30,660 nt of DNA from CAZWCX01 sp964632945 (GTDB lineage Bacteria; Planctomycetota; MHYJ01; WSZJ01; CAZWCX01), in contig CAZWCX010000090.1 of NCBI GenBank assembly GCA_964632945.1, forward strand, positions 1 through 30,660, in the 5' to 3' direction. How positions within the stretch are numbered: the first letter of the stretch is position 1; the number at the start of each line of letters is the position of its first letter. The notes below the pieces were generated by a model that did not search any database, was not told the origin of the DNA, and saw only the letters and a list, made by a program, of their open reading frames with translations. The position numbers and the translations under genes are program-made. This document shows positions 16,569 to 24,321 of this stretch, piece by piece.

Positions 16569-19034
16569 TCATCGCCGCAGGAGGGCCGTCGGCCAGATCG
16601 AGGCGGGGCCGTCCGCCCACCCGGCCGACTCCAGAGTCCGACGCGCCTGGTCCGCCGATCCCAGGGCGTCTTGGGCGAGCGCCTTCCAGGCGATCCAGTA
16701 GGGGTGATCCGGGCGGATCGAGTCGGCGACCGTCCTCGCCTCGACTCGTGCGATCGTCGTTTCCAGCGCGGCCCGGCGCCCGGCTTCGTCGCCGGTTCGT
16801 TCCGAAATCTCGGCCAATAGAAAATGCAATTCCGGCCGGTCGACCTGCGCCAGCGCCTGCGCCATCAAGGCTCGCGTGCCGGCGTCGGCTTCCGCGGGGG
16901 CCAGGGCCGCGGTCCAGGCCAGCGCAGTCGGCCGGCCGGGCTGGGTGCGCGTCAACCGGGCCAGGACCTCCCGCGCGCCTTCCCGATCCCCATCCAGGGT
17001 CAGGGCGTGCAGGACGAGGAGCATCAGCGTGGGGGACTCCCGAACGCGCAGCGCGGCATCGATCTCTTTCCAGGCCGCGGACTCGCGCAAGTTCTTCCAT
17101 GGCGTGCCGTCGGGGCGGCGCGAGGTGGCCGCTCGCGCCGCCGCGCCCGGCGGCCAGCGAAATCCCGGTTGCGGCGGCCGGACTTCGGCGTCGGTCGTCC
17201 ACAGCGCGAGCGCGCGCCAGAGCCACCGGGACGGGGCGTCGCGTTCGCCGGGCGGCGGAGTCGCGAGGTCGGCCCGAGCCTCCTCCAGGCGTCCGAGTTC
17301 GAGCCGATAGAGGACCCGCGCCAACCGCGGAGTGGGCTGGAAGCTCGCGGTCTCCACGGCTTCCCGGATGTGCCGCTCCGCCTCGGCATACGAACCTTCT
17401 TCCAGGTCGAGATCGGCCAAGGCCAGCGGGGCCTCCACCGCGTCCGGGTCGAGCTGGTTCGCCGCCTCGAACCTGGCCCGCGCCTCCACGCGACTTCCCG
17501 CCTCGGCCAGGATCCGCAGGCCTTCCCCGAAGGGGCGCGCCGCGCGGTCCCGGAGTTGCTGATAGCCCCAGACCACCCAAAGGAGTCCGAGGGCGGCGGC
17601 CAAAGGGGCCATGCAGGCGAGCGTGAGGAGGAGCGCGGCGCGCGGATCGCGTCGAGCCATCCGGACAAGGCGCGCACGCAAGGAGGTCGGTCGAGCGACG
17701 ATCGCCTCGCCGCCGAGGAACCGCTCGAGATCCGACTTCAGTTCCCGGGCCGTCGGGTAGCGGCGGCGGGGATCCTTCTCCATGGCCTTGAGTACGATCG
17801 TCTCCAGGTCGCGGCTCAGCCGCGGATTCACGCTTCGGGGGGAGGGGGGATCCTCCCGCAGGACTTTGGCGCAGACTTCGTACGGCGTGGCGCCATCGAA
17901 CGGCGGTGCGCCGACCAGCAGCTCGTACAGGACTGCGCCGAGGGAATAGACGTCGCTCCACGCGGCCATCTTCGAGGTCTCTCCGGCCGCCTGTTCGGGA
18001 GGCATGTAGGCGGGCGTCCCCATCACGGTCCCGGTGACCGTCAAGGCGGCCTTCGCGGAGTCCTGCTCGAGGACCTTGCCGAGTCCGAAGTCGGTGACCC
18101 GGACCTTGGGCATCACCTCCGCCTCCGCGGTGCCGGTCGCAGGGACGCGGCCTCCGGGCCACTCGAGGAGGATGTTGGACGGCTTGAGGTCGCGGTGAAC
18201 GATTCCCTGGTCATGGGCGCAGGCGATCGCGCGCGCGACTTCGACGACGAGCCGGACCCCTTCGCGGATCTCCGGCCGGCGGAGATTCGTCCAGTCGGCC
18301 AGCGAGCAGCCGCGCACGAGATCCATCGTGAAGTAGGGCTGCCCCTCGACCTCCCCGACGTCGTAGACGCCGACGATCCCGGGATCGGAAAGTTGCGCGC
18401 AGATGCGCGCCTCGCGCAGGAAGCGCTCACGCTCTTCCTCCTGGATGGGCCCCCTCCCCCCCAGCACCTTGAGCGCTACGGATCGGCCCAGATGGGGATC
18501 GACCGCCTCGTACACGACTCCCATCCCGCCGCGCCCGAGTTCGCGTTGGAGTTGGTACCTCCCGAACGGTCGTGCAAGACCCGCGCCCGCCCCGGCCGGG
18601 CGGACCCGCGTCTGGGCGTTTCCCCCTTCCAGCACGGTCGGTTGCTCGGACTGCCGACCGCCGGATACGATTCCTCCGGGAGCGCTTCCCGCCCCGAGGC
18701 CCCCGGGAGAACCGCCCGCCTCCTCTCCGGAGAATCGGGTCGTCGCCGCGGAATCCGGCGCGGAGCCGTCGCGGGCGGTCCGAGGGCGCGGGAACCCGGT
18801 CGCGGCGGAGGGGTCCAAGAGGGTCGGAACCCCGTCCCCGGGATGCGAAAGTTCGGGGCGCCCGGTCGGGGGGAGTGTGGGCTTCGCGGCTGCGGCATCG
18901 GCGGGGCGCGGGCCGTCGGGTGCGGCCGGCGATCCCGGAGGGGAGCCCGGCGCGAAGTCCCCGGATTCGGAATCGGAAGGGCGATTGCCTGCCGGCGCGG
19001 GTTCCGGGGCGCGCGGGCCCACGGGTTCGCTCAC
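16569..19034 (-). CDS. Membrane Ser/Thr protein kinase with C-terminal TPR domain
   Basis: The start is set at the GTG at 19034, which overlaps the polX stop by 4 nt (GTGA); the reading frame continues upstream only inside polX. The 821-aa product has a disordered Pro/Gly/Ser-rich N-terminus (1-155), then a Hanks kinase at about 160-430: GRGGMG at 167, VALKV, HRDLKPSN with Asp282, DFG with Asp315, GTPAYMPPEQ. One membrane helix lies at about 466-490. The C-terminus is helical with TPR-like units (RFEAANQLDPDAVEAPLALA and later repeats) and should be periplasmic. This architecture is common in Planctomycetota and Acidobacteriota. It lacks the N-terminal repeats of the kinase at 13623 and belongs to another subfamily. 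Co-translation with a DNA repair polymerase is unusual; the functional link is unknown. Confidence 0.87.
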   Translation of the reverse strand: MSEPVGPRAPEPAPAGNRPSDSESGDFAPGSPPGSPAAPDGPRPADAAAAKPTLPPTGRPELSHPGDGVPTLLDPSAATGFPRPRTARDGSAPDSAATTRFSGEEAGGSPGGLGAGSAPGGIVSGGRQSEQPTVLEGGNAQTRVRPAGAGAGLARPFGRYQLQRELGRGGMGVVYEAVDPHLGRSVALKVLGGRGPIQEEERERFLREARICAQLSDPGIVGVYDVGEVEGQPYFTMDLVRGCSLADWTNLRRPEIREGVRLVVEVARAIACAHDQGIVHRDLKPSNILLEWPGGRVPATGTAEAEVMPKVRVTDFGLGKVLEQDSAKAALTVTGTVMGTPAYMPPEQAAGETSKMAAWSDVYSLGAVLYELLVGAPPFDGATPYEVCAKVLREDPPSPRSVNPRLSRDLETIVLKAMEKDPRRRYPTARELKSDLERFLGGEAIVARPTSLRARLVRMARRDPRAALLLTLACMAPLAAALGLLWVVWGYQQLRDRAARPFGEGLRILAEAGSRVEARARFEAANQLDPDAVEAPLALADLDLEEGSYAEAERHIREAVETASFQPTPRLARVLYRLELGRLEEARADLATPPPGERDAPSRWLWRALALWTTDAEVRPPQPGFRWPPGAAARAATSRRPDGTPWKNLRESAAWKEIDAALRVRESPTLMLLVLHALTLDGDREGAREVLARLTRTQPGRPTALAWTAALAPAEADAGTRALMAQALAQVDRPELHFLLAEISERTGDEAGRRAALETTIARVEARTVADSIRPDHPYWIAWKALAQDALGSADQARRTLESAGWADGPASIWPTALLRR

Positions 19035-20887
19035 GTGCGCCCCTTTCCCTTCCGTCCGGCTCGCGCGCTCGGACTGCGCCCCGGCGGGGCCTCCGGAGCG
19101 GGGGCGGATGCGCCGGCGTCCGTGGCGCGCGCGGACCCTTTCGCCTTCGGGGTGGGATTCGCGGGGGTCCCGGTCCGACGCTTCGCGAGATAGGCCGTCA
19201 CCGCTGCCGTGTCCATGGTGTTCACGACATCCTCGGGGCGCATCCACGCCTTGCGGGCGATGCCGACTCCATAGCGCACGTCGTGGAGTCCCTCCACCGC
19301 GTGCGCGTCCGGGAAGATCCCGATCCGCAGCCCCTGCTCGCGGGCGAACCGGCCGTAGCGCCAGTCCAGGTCGAGCCGGAGCGGATGGGAATTGATCTCG
19401 ATCGCCACGCCGAGCGCGGCCGCCGATTCGATCACCGCATGCATGTTCACCGGATACCCCTCGCGCTCGAGCAGCAGTCGCCCCGTGGGGTGGCCGAGAA
19501 ACGTCACATGCGGATTCTCCATCGCGCGGATGATTCGCCGCGTCGCTTCCTCCTCCGTCATCTTGAACTTGCTGTGCACCGAGGCGACCACGAAGTCGAA
19601 TTGCGCCAGGATCTCGTCTTCATAATCGAGGCTCCCGTCGGGAAGGATGTCCACCTCGCTTCCCTTGAAGATCCGGAAGTCTTTCAGGGAGGCCTGGAGG
19701 GAATCGATCTCCTCGTGTTGCCGTCGAATCTTGTCGCGGTCCAGTCCTCCCGCGTAGGCCGCGGAGCGACTGTGATCCGTGATGCCGAGGTACCGCCAGC
19801 CCTTGCGGCGGGCGCCATCGACCATTTCGGCGATCGTGTTCACCCCGTCGCTCCAGCGGGAATGAACGTGGAAGACGCCTTGCAGGTCGGACTCTTCCAC
19901 GAGACGCGGAATCGCCCGGCGCTCCGCCGCCTCGATTTCCCCGGTGTCCTCGCGGAGTTCAGCCGGGATCTCCGCGAGTCCGAGGACGCGAAACAGCTCC
20001 GCCTCGTCCGCGCACGGAATCCGTTCCTCGTCCCGGAAAAGCCCATATTCGTTCAATTTCAAGCCCATCTTCCGCGCCCGCCCGCGGAGGGCCGTGTTGT
20101 GCTCCTTGGAGCCGGTGAAGTAATGGAGCGCGAACGGGTATTCCTCGTCGGTGACCGCGCGCAGGTCGGCTTGCATTCCCGATTTCAATACGACGCTGGA
20201 GCGCGTCGGGCCTTTGGAGAGTACGCGACCGACCAGGTCCAGACCCACGAAGTGATCCATCACGGCATCCGCATCCGCCGTGCTGACCACGAGGTCCAGG
20301 TCCCGGACGACCTCCTTGCGGCGTCGCAGGCTGCCGGCGGCGCACAATCGCTTCACGGCCGGGTGGCTTTCGAGGCGAGCGCGAATCCGTTCTCCCTCCT
20401 CCCAGGCCCGATGGAAGAGGTGTTTGCCCTGGCTCGAGCGCACTTGCTCGATGCCCTTGAGCAGGTTGTCCTGGGTCTTCTGGCCGAATCCGGCGTGGCC
20501 GACGAGCCGGTTCTCGTTGCAGGCCTTCTCCAGCGCATCGATCGAATCGACGCCGAGGTCCTTCCAGAGCGCCCGCGCCTTCTTCGGACCGAGTCCGGGA
20601 ATCCGCAGCAGGTCCAGCACGCCGTCCGGGACCTGTTTCCTCAGGTCTTCGTGGAACGGCAGCCGCCCGGTCTGCACGAGTTGGGTGATTTTCTCGGCGA
20701 TCGACTCGCCGATGCCCTTGACCTTGCGCAGGCGGTTCTCGGCGACGAGGACCGCGAGGTCCTCCTGCAGGCCCTCGAGCGCGCGCGCGGCGGATCGATA
20801 GGCGTTGCACTTGAACGGATTCTCGCCGTTGAGCTCGAGGATGGTGCCGATCTCCTCGAGGATCCGGGCGACCGGTTCGCGATCCAT
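19031..20887 (-). CDS. polX: DNA polymerase/3'-5' exonuclease PolX with PHP domain
   Basis: Bacterial PolX fills small gaps in base-excision repair and has a manganese-dependent PHP exonuclease. The ATG at 20887 is chosen because GGAG lies 8 nt before it; a GTG at 20905 is in frame but has no such site. The 618-aa product carries helix-hairpin-helix motifs (about 50-130), the polymerase palm with GSLRRRKE and the catalytic aspartates Asp196, Asp198 and Asp241, and a PHP domain from about 335: HVH (340-342), TDH (370-372), GSE (409-411), ASVH (435-438), GHP (465-467), DAH (527-529). All catalytic positions are present. About 45 residues rich in Ala, Pro, Gly and Arg extend the usual C-terminus. 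The stop overlaps the next kinase gene by 4 nt. Confidence 0.94.
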   Translation of the reverse strand: MDREPVARILEEIGTILELNGENPFKCNAYRSAARALEGLQEDLAVLVAENRLRKVKGIGESIAEKITQLVQTGRLPFHEDLRKQVPDGVLDLLRIPGLGPKKARALWKDLGVDSIDALEKACNENRLVGHAGFGQKTQDNLLKGIEQVRSSQGKHLFHRAWEEGERIRARLESHPAVKRLCAAGSLRRRKEVVRDLDLVVSTADADAVMDHFVGLDLVGRVLSKGPTRSSVVLKSGMQADLRAVTDEEYPFALHYFTGSKEHNTALRGRARKMGLKLNEYGLFRDEERIPCADEAELFRVLGLAEIPAELREDTGEIEAAERRAIPRLVEESDLQGVFHVHSRWSDGVNTIAEMVDGARRKGWRYLGITDHSRSAAYAGGLDRDKIRRQHEEIDSLQASLKDFRIFKGSEVDILPDGSLDYEDEILAQFDFVVASVHSKFKMTEEEATRRIIRAMENPHVTFLGHPTGRLLLEREGYPVNMHAVIESAAALGVAIEINSHPLRLDLDWRYGRFAREQGLRIGIFPDAHAVEGLHDVRYGVGIARKAWMRPEDVVNTMDTAAVTAYLAKRRTGTPANPTPKAKGSARATDAGASAPAPEAPPGRSPSARAGRKGKGRT

Positions 20888-21229
20888 GCCGAATGCTCCA
20901 CGCACTGACCTCGAATCTACCTCATGTGCCGGATCCCGAGAATGGAATTTGTGCCTGCGCCCCGCTCCGGTTCCCCGGACGCGAAAGCGCGAAACTCTAC
21001 GGCGTGGGCGCGGGTGAAGGCGGAATCTCCCGGCCTGGGCAAGGGGGGACGGCGGGCGGCAAGGGTCGGAGCCTCCGGGAGACCACCGCCGGGAGGCGCC
21101 GGCAGCCGGCAGCAGTCGGAGACGAAGATCGGATCGGTCCGCCGGGCGTTGCCGAGGGTCGCGCGGGCGAACCCCCGCGGGTGGAAGAAAGCGATGGGTG
21201 ATCCGGCGCGGCAGGGGCGCGGGGCGCGT
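20888..21229. other. 342-bp gap upstream of polX
   Basis: No credible gene. On the minus strand a weak -10 (TAGATT, 20919-20914) lies before polX. A 6-bp hairpin CGCGGG/CCCGCG (21162-21179) may end the transcript of the gene at 21230. GCCTCC/GGAGGC (21071-21097) forms another imperfect stem, and GCCGGCA is repeated in tandem at about 21098-21112. Confidence 0.4.
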
Positions 21230-21862
21230 TCAGCGCAGGTCGGTGTCCACCAGGCTCAGCCTCGCCAGGAAGGCGGCGCCATGGGATGACCACCACGCGC
21301 GCAGGCCGGTGGCGCGTTCCGCCGGGGCATCGACGATCACGGCCTCGATCACGCGCACCAGTCCGACCAGGCGAGGGCGCTCGGAGTCGGCGAAGGGGCG
21401 GGTGCGGAGATCGTCCAGCGTGCGCAGGAGCCAGCTCTGGCGAGGACGGGAGAGCGCACCGCGTGCATCGCGGCGGGCGCACAACTCCGCGAGGAAGACG
21501 GTGGCTTCGAAGTGGGTGGGATCCAGGTGGAGCGCCTCGTCGAGGATCTCGACCGGGTCCGTCTTCGTCCCAAGCGCGGGCGAGTTCCCCTCCGCGGGGT
21601 GCGAAAGACTCGGAAACCGCTGCTGAACCTCCAGGTCACCCAGTTCCACGGCGGAGAACAGCGTGGCGATCTCCACCAATTTGCTGGCCTTTTCCCGCTT
21701 CCAGGCGTGCAACTCGGGAGACGAGAGTGCCTTGGAGAGGTTGGGATCATCGCCGTAGGCCGCGCGCTCCACGGCCACCGGGACACTGAGAATGAAGGCA
21801 AGCGACAACAGGAGAAGGGCAGCGATGCAAAGAGTGACGACAGACGTGTGACGCGCGGACAT
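21230..21862 (-). CDS. Small exported or membrane-anchored TPR-like protein
   Basis: The 210-aa product is not recognised as a named family. Residues 8-34 form a hydrophobic signal peptide or membrane anchor. Residues 102-131 (EILDEALHLDPTHFEATVFL and following) read as one TPR-like helix pair, and the rest is helical. The ATG at 21862 is supported by GGGAG 7 nt upstream and by a strong promoter giving a leader of about 28 nt. The gene stands alone between polX and the divergent MFS gene. TPR-like exported proteins are usually adaptors in envelope complexes, but nothing here shows a partner. Confidence 0.72.
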   Translation of the reverse strand: MSARHTSVVTLCIAALLLLSLAFILSVPVAVERAAYGDDPNLSKALSSPELHAWKREKASKLVEIATLFSAVELGDLEVQQRFPSLSHPAEGNSPALGTKTDPVEILDEALHLDPTHFEATVFLAELCARRDARGALSRPRQSWLLRTLDDLRTRPFADSERPRLVGLVRVIEAVIVDAPAERATGLRAWWSSHGAAFLARLSLVDTDLR

Positions 21863-21897
21863 CAGGGTCTCCCACCTTATCCAAATATGCGTTTGTC

Positions 21898-21926
21898 ATT
21901 CTACGCCAGGGGGGGCGTGGAGTCAA
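21898..21926 (-). promoter_or_regulatory. Promoter of the small TPR-like gene
   Basis: On the minus strand TTGACT (21926-21921) and TAGAAT (21903-21898) are exactly 17 bp apart, the best sigma70-type match in the window. Transcription would start near 21891. Confidence 0.7.
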
Positions 21927-21976
21927 CCGAGAAGTGGCGGATGTATCCATTTAAATCAATACACAGTAAGGGTTTG

Positions 21977-22016
21977 AGATCTCTCCGCAAGCGGGCTCCA
22001 GATCTTCTCAATTTTT
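21977..22016 (+). terminator. Hairpin plus T tract in the MFS leader (possible attenuator)
   Basis: AGATCT (21977-21982) pairs with AGATCT (22000-22005) around an inner CCGC-AA-GCGG stem, followed by TCTCAATTTTT. It has the form of an intrinsic terminator reading rightwards, yet no rightward gene lies before it for 5.6 kb. It is 240 nt upstream of the MFS start, in an AT-rich stretch (about 21940-22080). Confidence 0.4.
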
Positions 22017-22069
22017 CTCCCAGGCAGCCGGGACAGTGTGGCGAATATTTTTACTCTGGGAAGGGCGCG

Positions 22070-22088
22070 GTTGGGGAATTTTCCCGAC
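22070..22088. promoter_or_regulatory. Quasi-palindrome upstream of the MFS gene
   Basis: GTTGGGGAATTTTCCCGAC is a near-perfect 19-bp dyad with an AT core, placed in the regulatory gap between divergent genes. It could be a repressor or activator site; the binding protein is unknown. Confidence 0.3.
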
Positions 22089-22255
22089 CCGTGACGGGAC
22101 TCGCGATCGGGCCAGTTCGGCGGACCAGAATCGGCTTGAAGGACGATCCTGGGGGCTCCGGCGCAGTCCCGGCCGGTCGGTTTGCGCCTTCCTGGGAAAG
22201 GACGGGATCGGTTTGGATCTTCCGCTCGCGCGGCGTTTCGAGTAACGTTGTCGCG

Positions 22256-23545
22256 ATGTCCGATTCGACTCGGGCCCGCACCCTCCGGGCCTCTCTCAAG
22301 GATGGTTGCGCCTACTCCCTGATGCAGGGATTCGGCGAGCGCAACATTCCTCCCTTCGCGACGTGGCTGAGCACCGGCGAAGCTGCATTCGGCCTGCTGG
22401 TCTCGCTCTCCGCCTTCGCGGGGGGCGTGTTTCAGGTGATCGGGGCGAATCTCGCCGACCATTCCGGTCGCAGGAAGAGCCTGTTCGTCGGGGGATCGAT
22501 CGTCCAGGCGCTCTCCTGGGGCGGCGTGCTGCTGGCGATATACGCGCCGCCCCCTTGGAACGTGACGCTCCTGATCGCGGCGCAGGTGGTCTATCTCGGG
22601 GCATTGCACTTCACGATCCCCGCCTGGAGCAGCACGATGGGGGACGTGGTGCCCATGGATGTGCGGGGCCGGTACTTCGGGCTCCGCAATTTCTGGTGCG
22701 GCGGGGCCCAGTTGCTCAGCTTCACCGCGTCGGCCTGCCTGCTGGACCTGCTCAAGCCGCACGGGTTGGTTGCGCAGGGCTTCGTCTTCCTCTTCGCGGG
22801 GGCGCTCCTGTTCCGCCTGCAGTCGGTCTTCTACCTCACCGGGATGCACGAGCCGCCGTACGCGGTGCCGGAGTCGGAGCGATTCACGATGGCGCAATTC
22901 GTGCGCCGGGCGCCGCACGGCAACTTCGGCCGCTTCGTGGGCTACCTCACCGCGCTCCACTTCGGCATGGCCATGGCCGGGACGTTCATGGGGTACTTCA
23001 TGCTGCGGGACCTGGGCTGGAGCTACACGGAGTTCATGGTGGCCTCCAACCTCCAGCTGCTGGGCCTGTTCGCGTCCCAGCCCGTCTGGGGGCGCCTGGC
23101 CGACCGACTTGGCAACAAGCGCATCCTCGCGGTGGGCGGAATGGGCATCGGCCTGATTCCCGTGTTCTGGCTGGTATCCCTCGAGCAGTCGTGGCTGTTC
23201 GGTGTTCAGCTCTTCGACGGCCTGGTCTGGGGGGCGTTCCAACTGGCGGCGCAGAACTACCTCTTCGACGTCGTTCGTCCGCCGAAGCGGGCGCGGTGCA
23301 TGGCCTATGCCAATTTCTTTGCGGGCGCGGGCCTGTCCGCCGGGGCGCTGATCGGGGGATTCCTGTGGGCTCGACTTCCTGCCCATCCCGTGATTGCGGG
23401 CGTGACCTTCACCCACTCCTTCAGCGTCTTGCTCGCCCTATCCGCCGGGATGCGCCTGGGAGCCGGGCTCCTGCTGTTGCCGACGTTCACCGAAACCCGG
23501 GTGCGACCTCCCGAACCATTTCGGGACCTCCCCCGCGCGGCGTGA
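22256..23545 (+). CDS. Major facilitator superfamily transporter
   Basis: The 429-aa product has about 12 hydrophobic helices. The MFS motif A is seen in both halves: NLADHSGRRKS at about 65-75 between helices 2 and 3, and WGRLADRLGNKR at about 277-288 between helices 8 and 9. The segment RGRYFGLRNF is shared with a group of uncharacterised bacterial MFS proteins. The ATG at 22256 fits the usual short N-terminus; no clear Shine-Dalgarno sequence is visible, and the frame is open far upstream, so the start is moderately sure. The substrate cannot be deduced. The leader carries a hairpin with a T tract and a dyad, so expression may be conditional. It ends facing the hpt gene. Confidence 0.85.
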   Translation: MSDSTRARTLRASLKDGCAYSLMQGFGERNIPPFATWLSTGEAAFGLLVSLSAFAGGVFQVIGANLADHSGRRKSLFVGGSIVQALSWGGVLLAIYAPPPWNVTLLIAAQVVYLGALHFTIPAWSSTMGDVVPMDVRGRYFGLRNFWCGGAQLLSFTASACLLDLLKPHGLVAQGFVFLFAGALLFRLQSVFYLTGMHEPPYAVPESERFTMAQFVRRAPHGNFGRFVGYLTALHFGMAMAGTFMGYFMLRDLGWSYTEFMVASNLQLLGLFASQPVWGRLADRLGNKRILAVGGMGIGLIPVFWLVSLEQSWLFGVQLFDGLVWGAFQLAAQNYLFDVVRPPKRARCMAYANFFAGAGLSAGALIGGFLWARLPAHPVIAGVTFTHSFSVLLALSAGMRLGAGLLLLPTFTETRVRPPEPFRDLPRAA

Positions 23546-23566
23546 GCGCAGGGTCGACGGGTTGAA

Positions 23567-23586
23567 CCGCCGGAGGAACTCGGCGG
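23567..23586. terminator. Hairpin between convergent MFS and hpt genes
   Basis: CCGCCG and CGGCGG form a 6-bp stem around an 8-nt loop in the 58-bp gap. It directly abuts the palindrome CGGCGGCCGCCG (23581-23592). It can serve both strands. Confidence 0.4.
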
Positions 23587-23603
23587 CCGCCGGGCCGATC
23601 CGA

Positions 23604-23936
23604 TCAGAGACCCGCCGCCTGGACCGCCGCCTCCTCCAGGAAGCGGGCGGCCTCGCGCGGCCCCTGCAGGTCGGCCGGCGTCGCCGGGTCGATTCCTTCG
23701 AGCAGGCGCTCCAGCGCCCGCGCGCACTCGCTGATGCGCGGAAACCCGTAGGTCGCCCCGGATCCCGCGAGGCGATGGACGCGAAGACAGAGATCCCGCA
23801 TCGCGTCCGCATCGAATTCACTATGTCCGACCCGGTCGAGGTCCAGGCGGATCGTGGCGGCCCGCGCGGGCAGGCTGCGGGCGTATTGCCGCCGGAGCGG
23901 GGCGAGGATCTCCTCTACTTCCGGCTCATGGGACAT
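23604..23936 (-). CDS. Stand-alone histidine phosphotransfer (Hpt) protein
   Basis: The 110-aa protein is a single four-helix Hpt domain. Its signature is LRVHRLAGSGATYGF, with His54 as the phosphorylated residue and the usual small residues after it; a Glu/Leu-rich helix follows. Hpt proteins carry phosphate between receiver domains and have no kinase activity. Its ATG lies inside the end of the receiver gene, an 11-nt overlap in another frame, so translation is likely coupled. It is the last gene of the HK-RR-Hpt operon. The family identification is firm for the motif; the partner beyond the neighbouring receiver is not in the window. Confidence 0.82.
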   Translation of the reverse strand: MSHEPEVEEILAPLRRQYARSLPARAATIRLDLDRVGHSEFDADAMRDLCLRVHRLAGSGATYGFPRISECARALERLLEGIDPATPADLQGPREAARFLEEAAVQAAGL

Positions 23937-24321
23937 GACGCCGCTCCCAGATCTGGCGGAGGGTCGTGGCCAACGTCATGGGGTCGAACGGCTTGAACAC
24001 GACATCGAGAGCACCCATCCGCTGGTAGGCGGCCACTTCATGCGACTGGACCTTGGCCGTCATGAAGACCACGGGGGTGGTCGCGGTCGACTCCTGTTTT
24101 CGCAACTCCTGCAAGGTTCGTGGACCGTCCATCCCCGGCATCATGACGTCGAGGATCGCGAGATCGGGTGCGAACTCCGCGGCGGCGCGGAGCGCCTCCG
24201 GACCGGAGGCGCACACCTGCACGACGAATCCGCCGACGACTTCCAGCGCCATGCGCGCAACTTCCTGGATGTCCGGATCGTCTTCCACGAGCAGGATGCG
24301 CCGGAGCGGCCCGAGGGTCAT
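23926..24321 (-). CDS. Single-domain response regulator (CheY-like receiver)
   Basis: The 131-aa protein is a receiver domain only: acidic pocket Glu13-Asp14-Asp15, phosphoacceptor Asp58 in ILDVMMPGMDG, Thr88 in VVFMTAK, and Lys110 in VVFKPFD. There is no DNA-binding or enzymatic output domain. The ATG overlaps the histidine kinase stop (ATGA), and its own end overlaps the hpt start. In this arrangement it probably receives phosphate from the kinase and passes it to Hpt. Confidence 0.92.
   Translation of the reverse strand: MTLGPLRRILLVEDDPDIQEVARMALEVVGGFVVQVCASGPEALRAAAEFAPDLAILDVMMPGMDGPRTLQELRKQESTATTPVVFMTAKVQSHEVAAYQRMGALDVVFKPFDPMTLATTLRQIWERRHVP

Noticed and set aside
20893..21201. 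Frame of about 100 codons on the plus strand in the polX upstream gap
   Set aside because: No ribosome-binding site, and the Gly/Arg-rich translation looks like non-coding GC-rich DNA.
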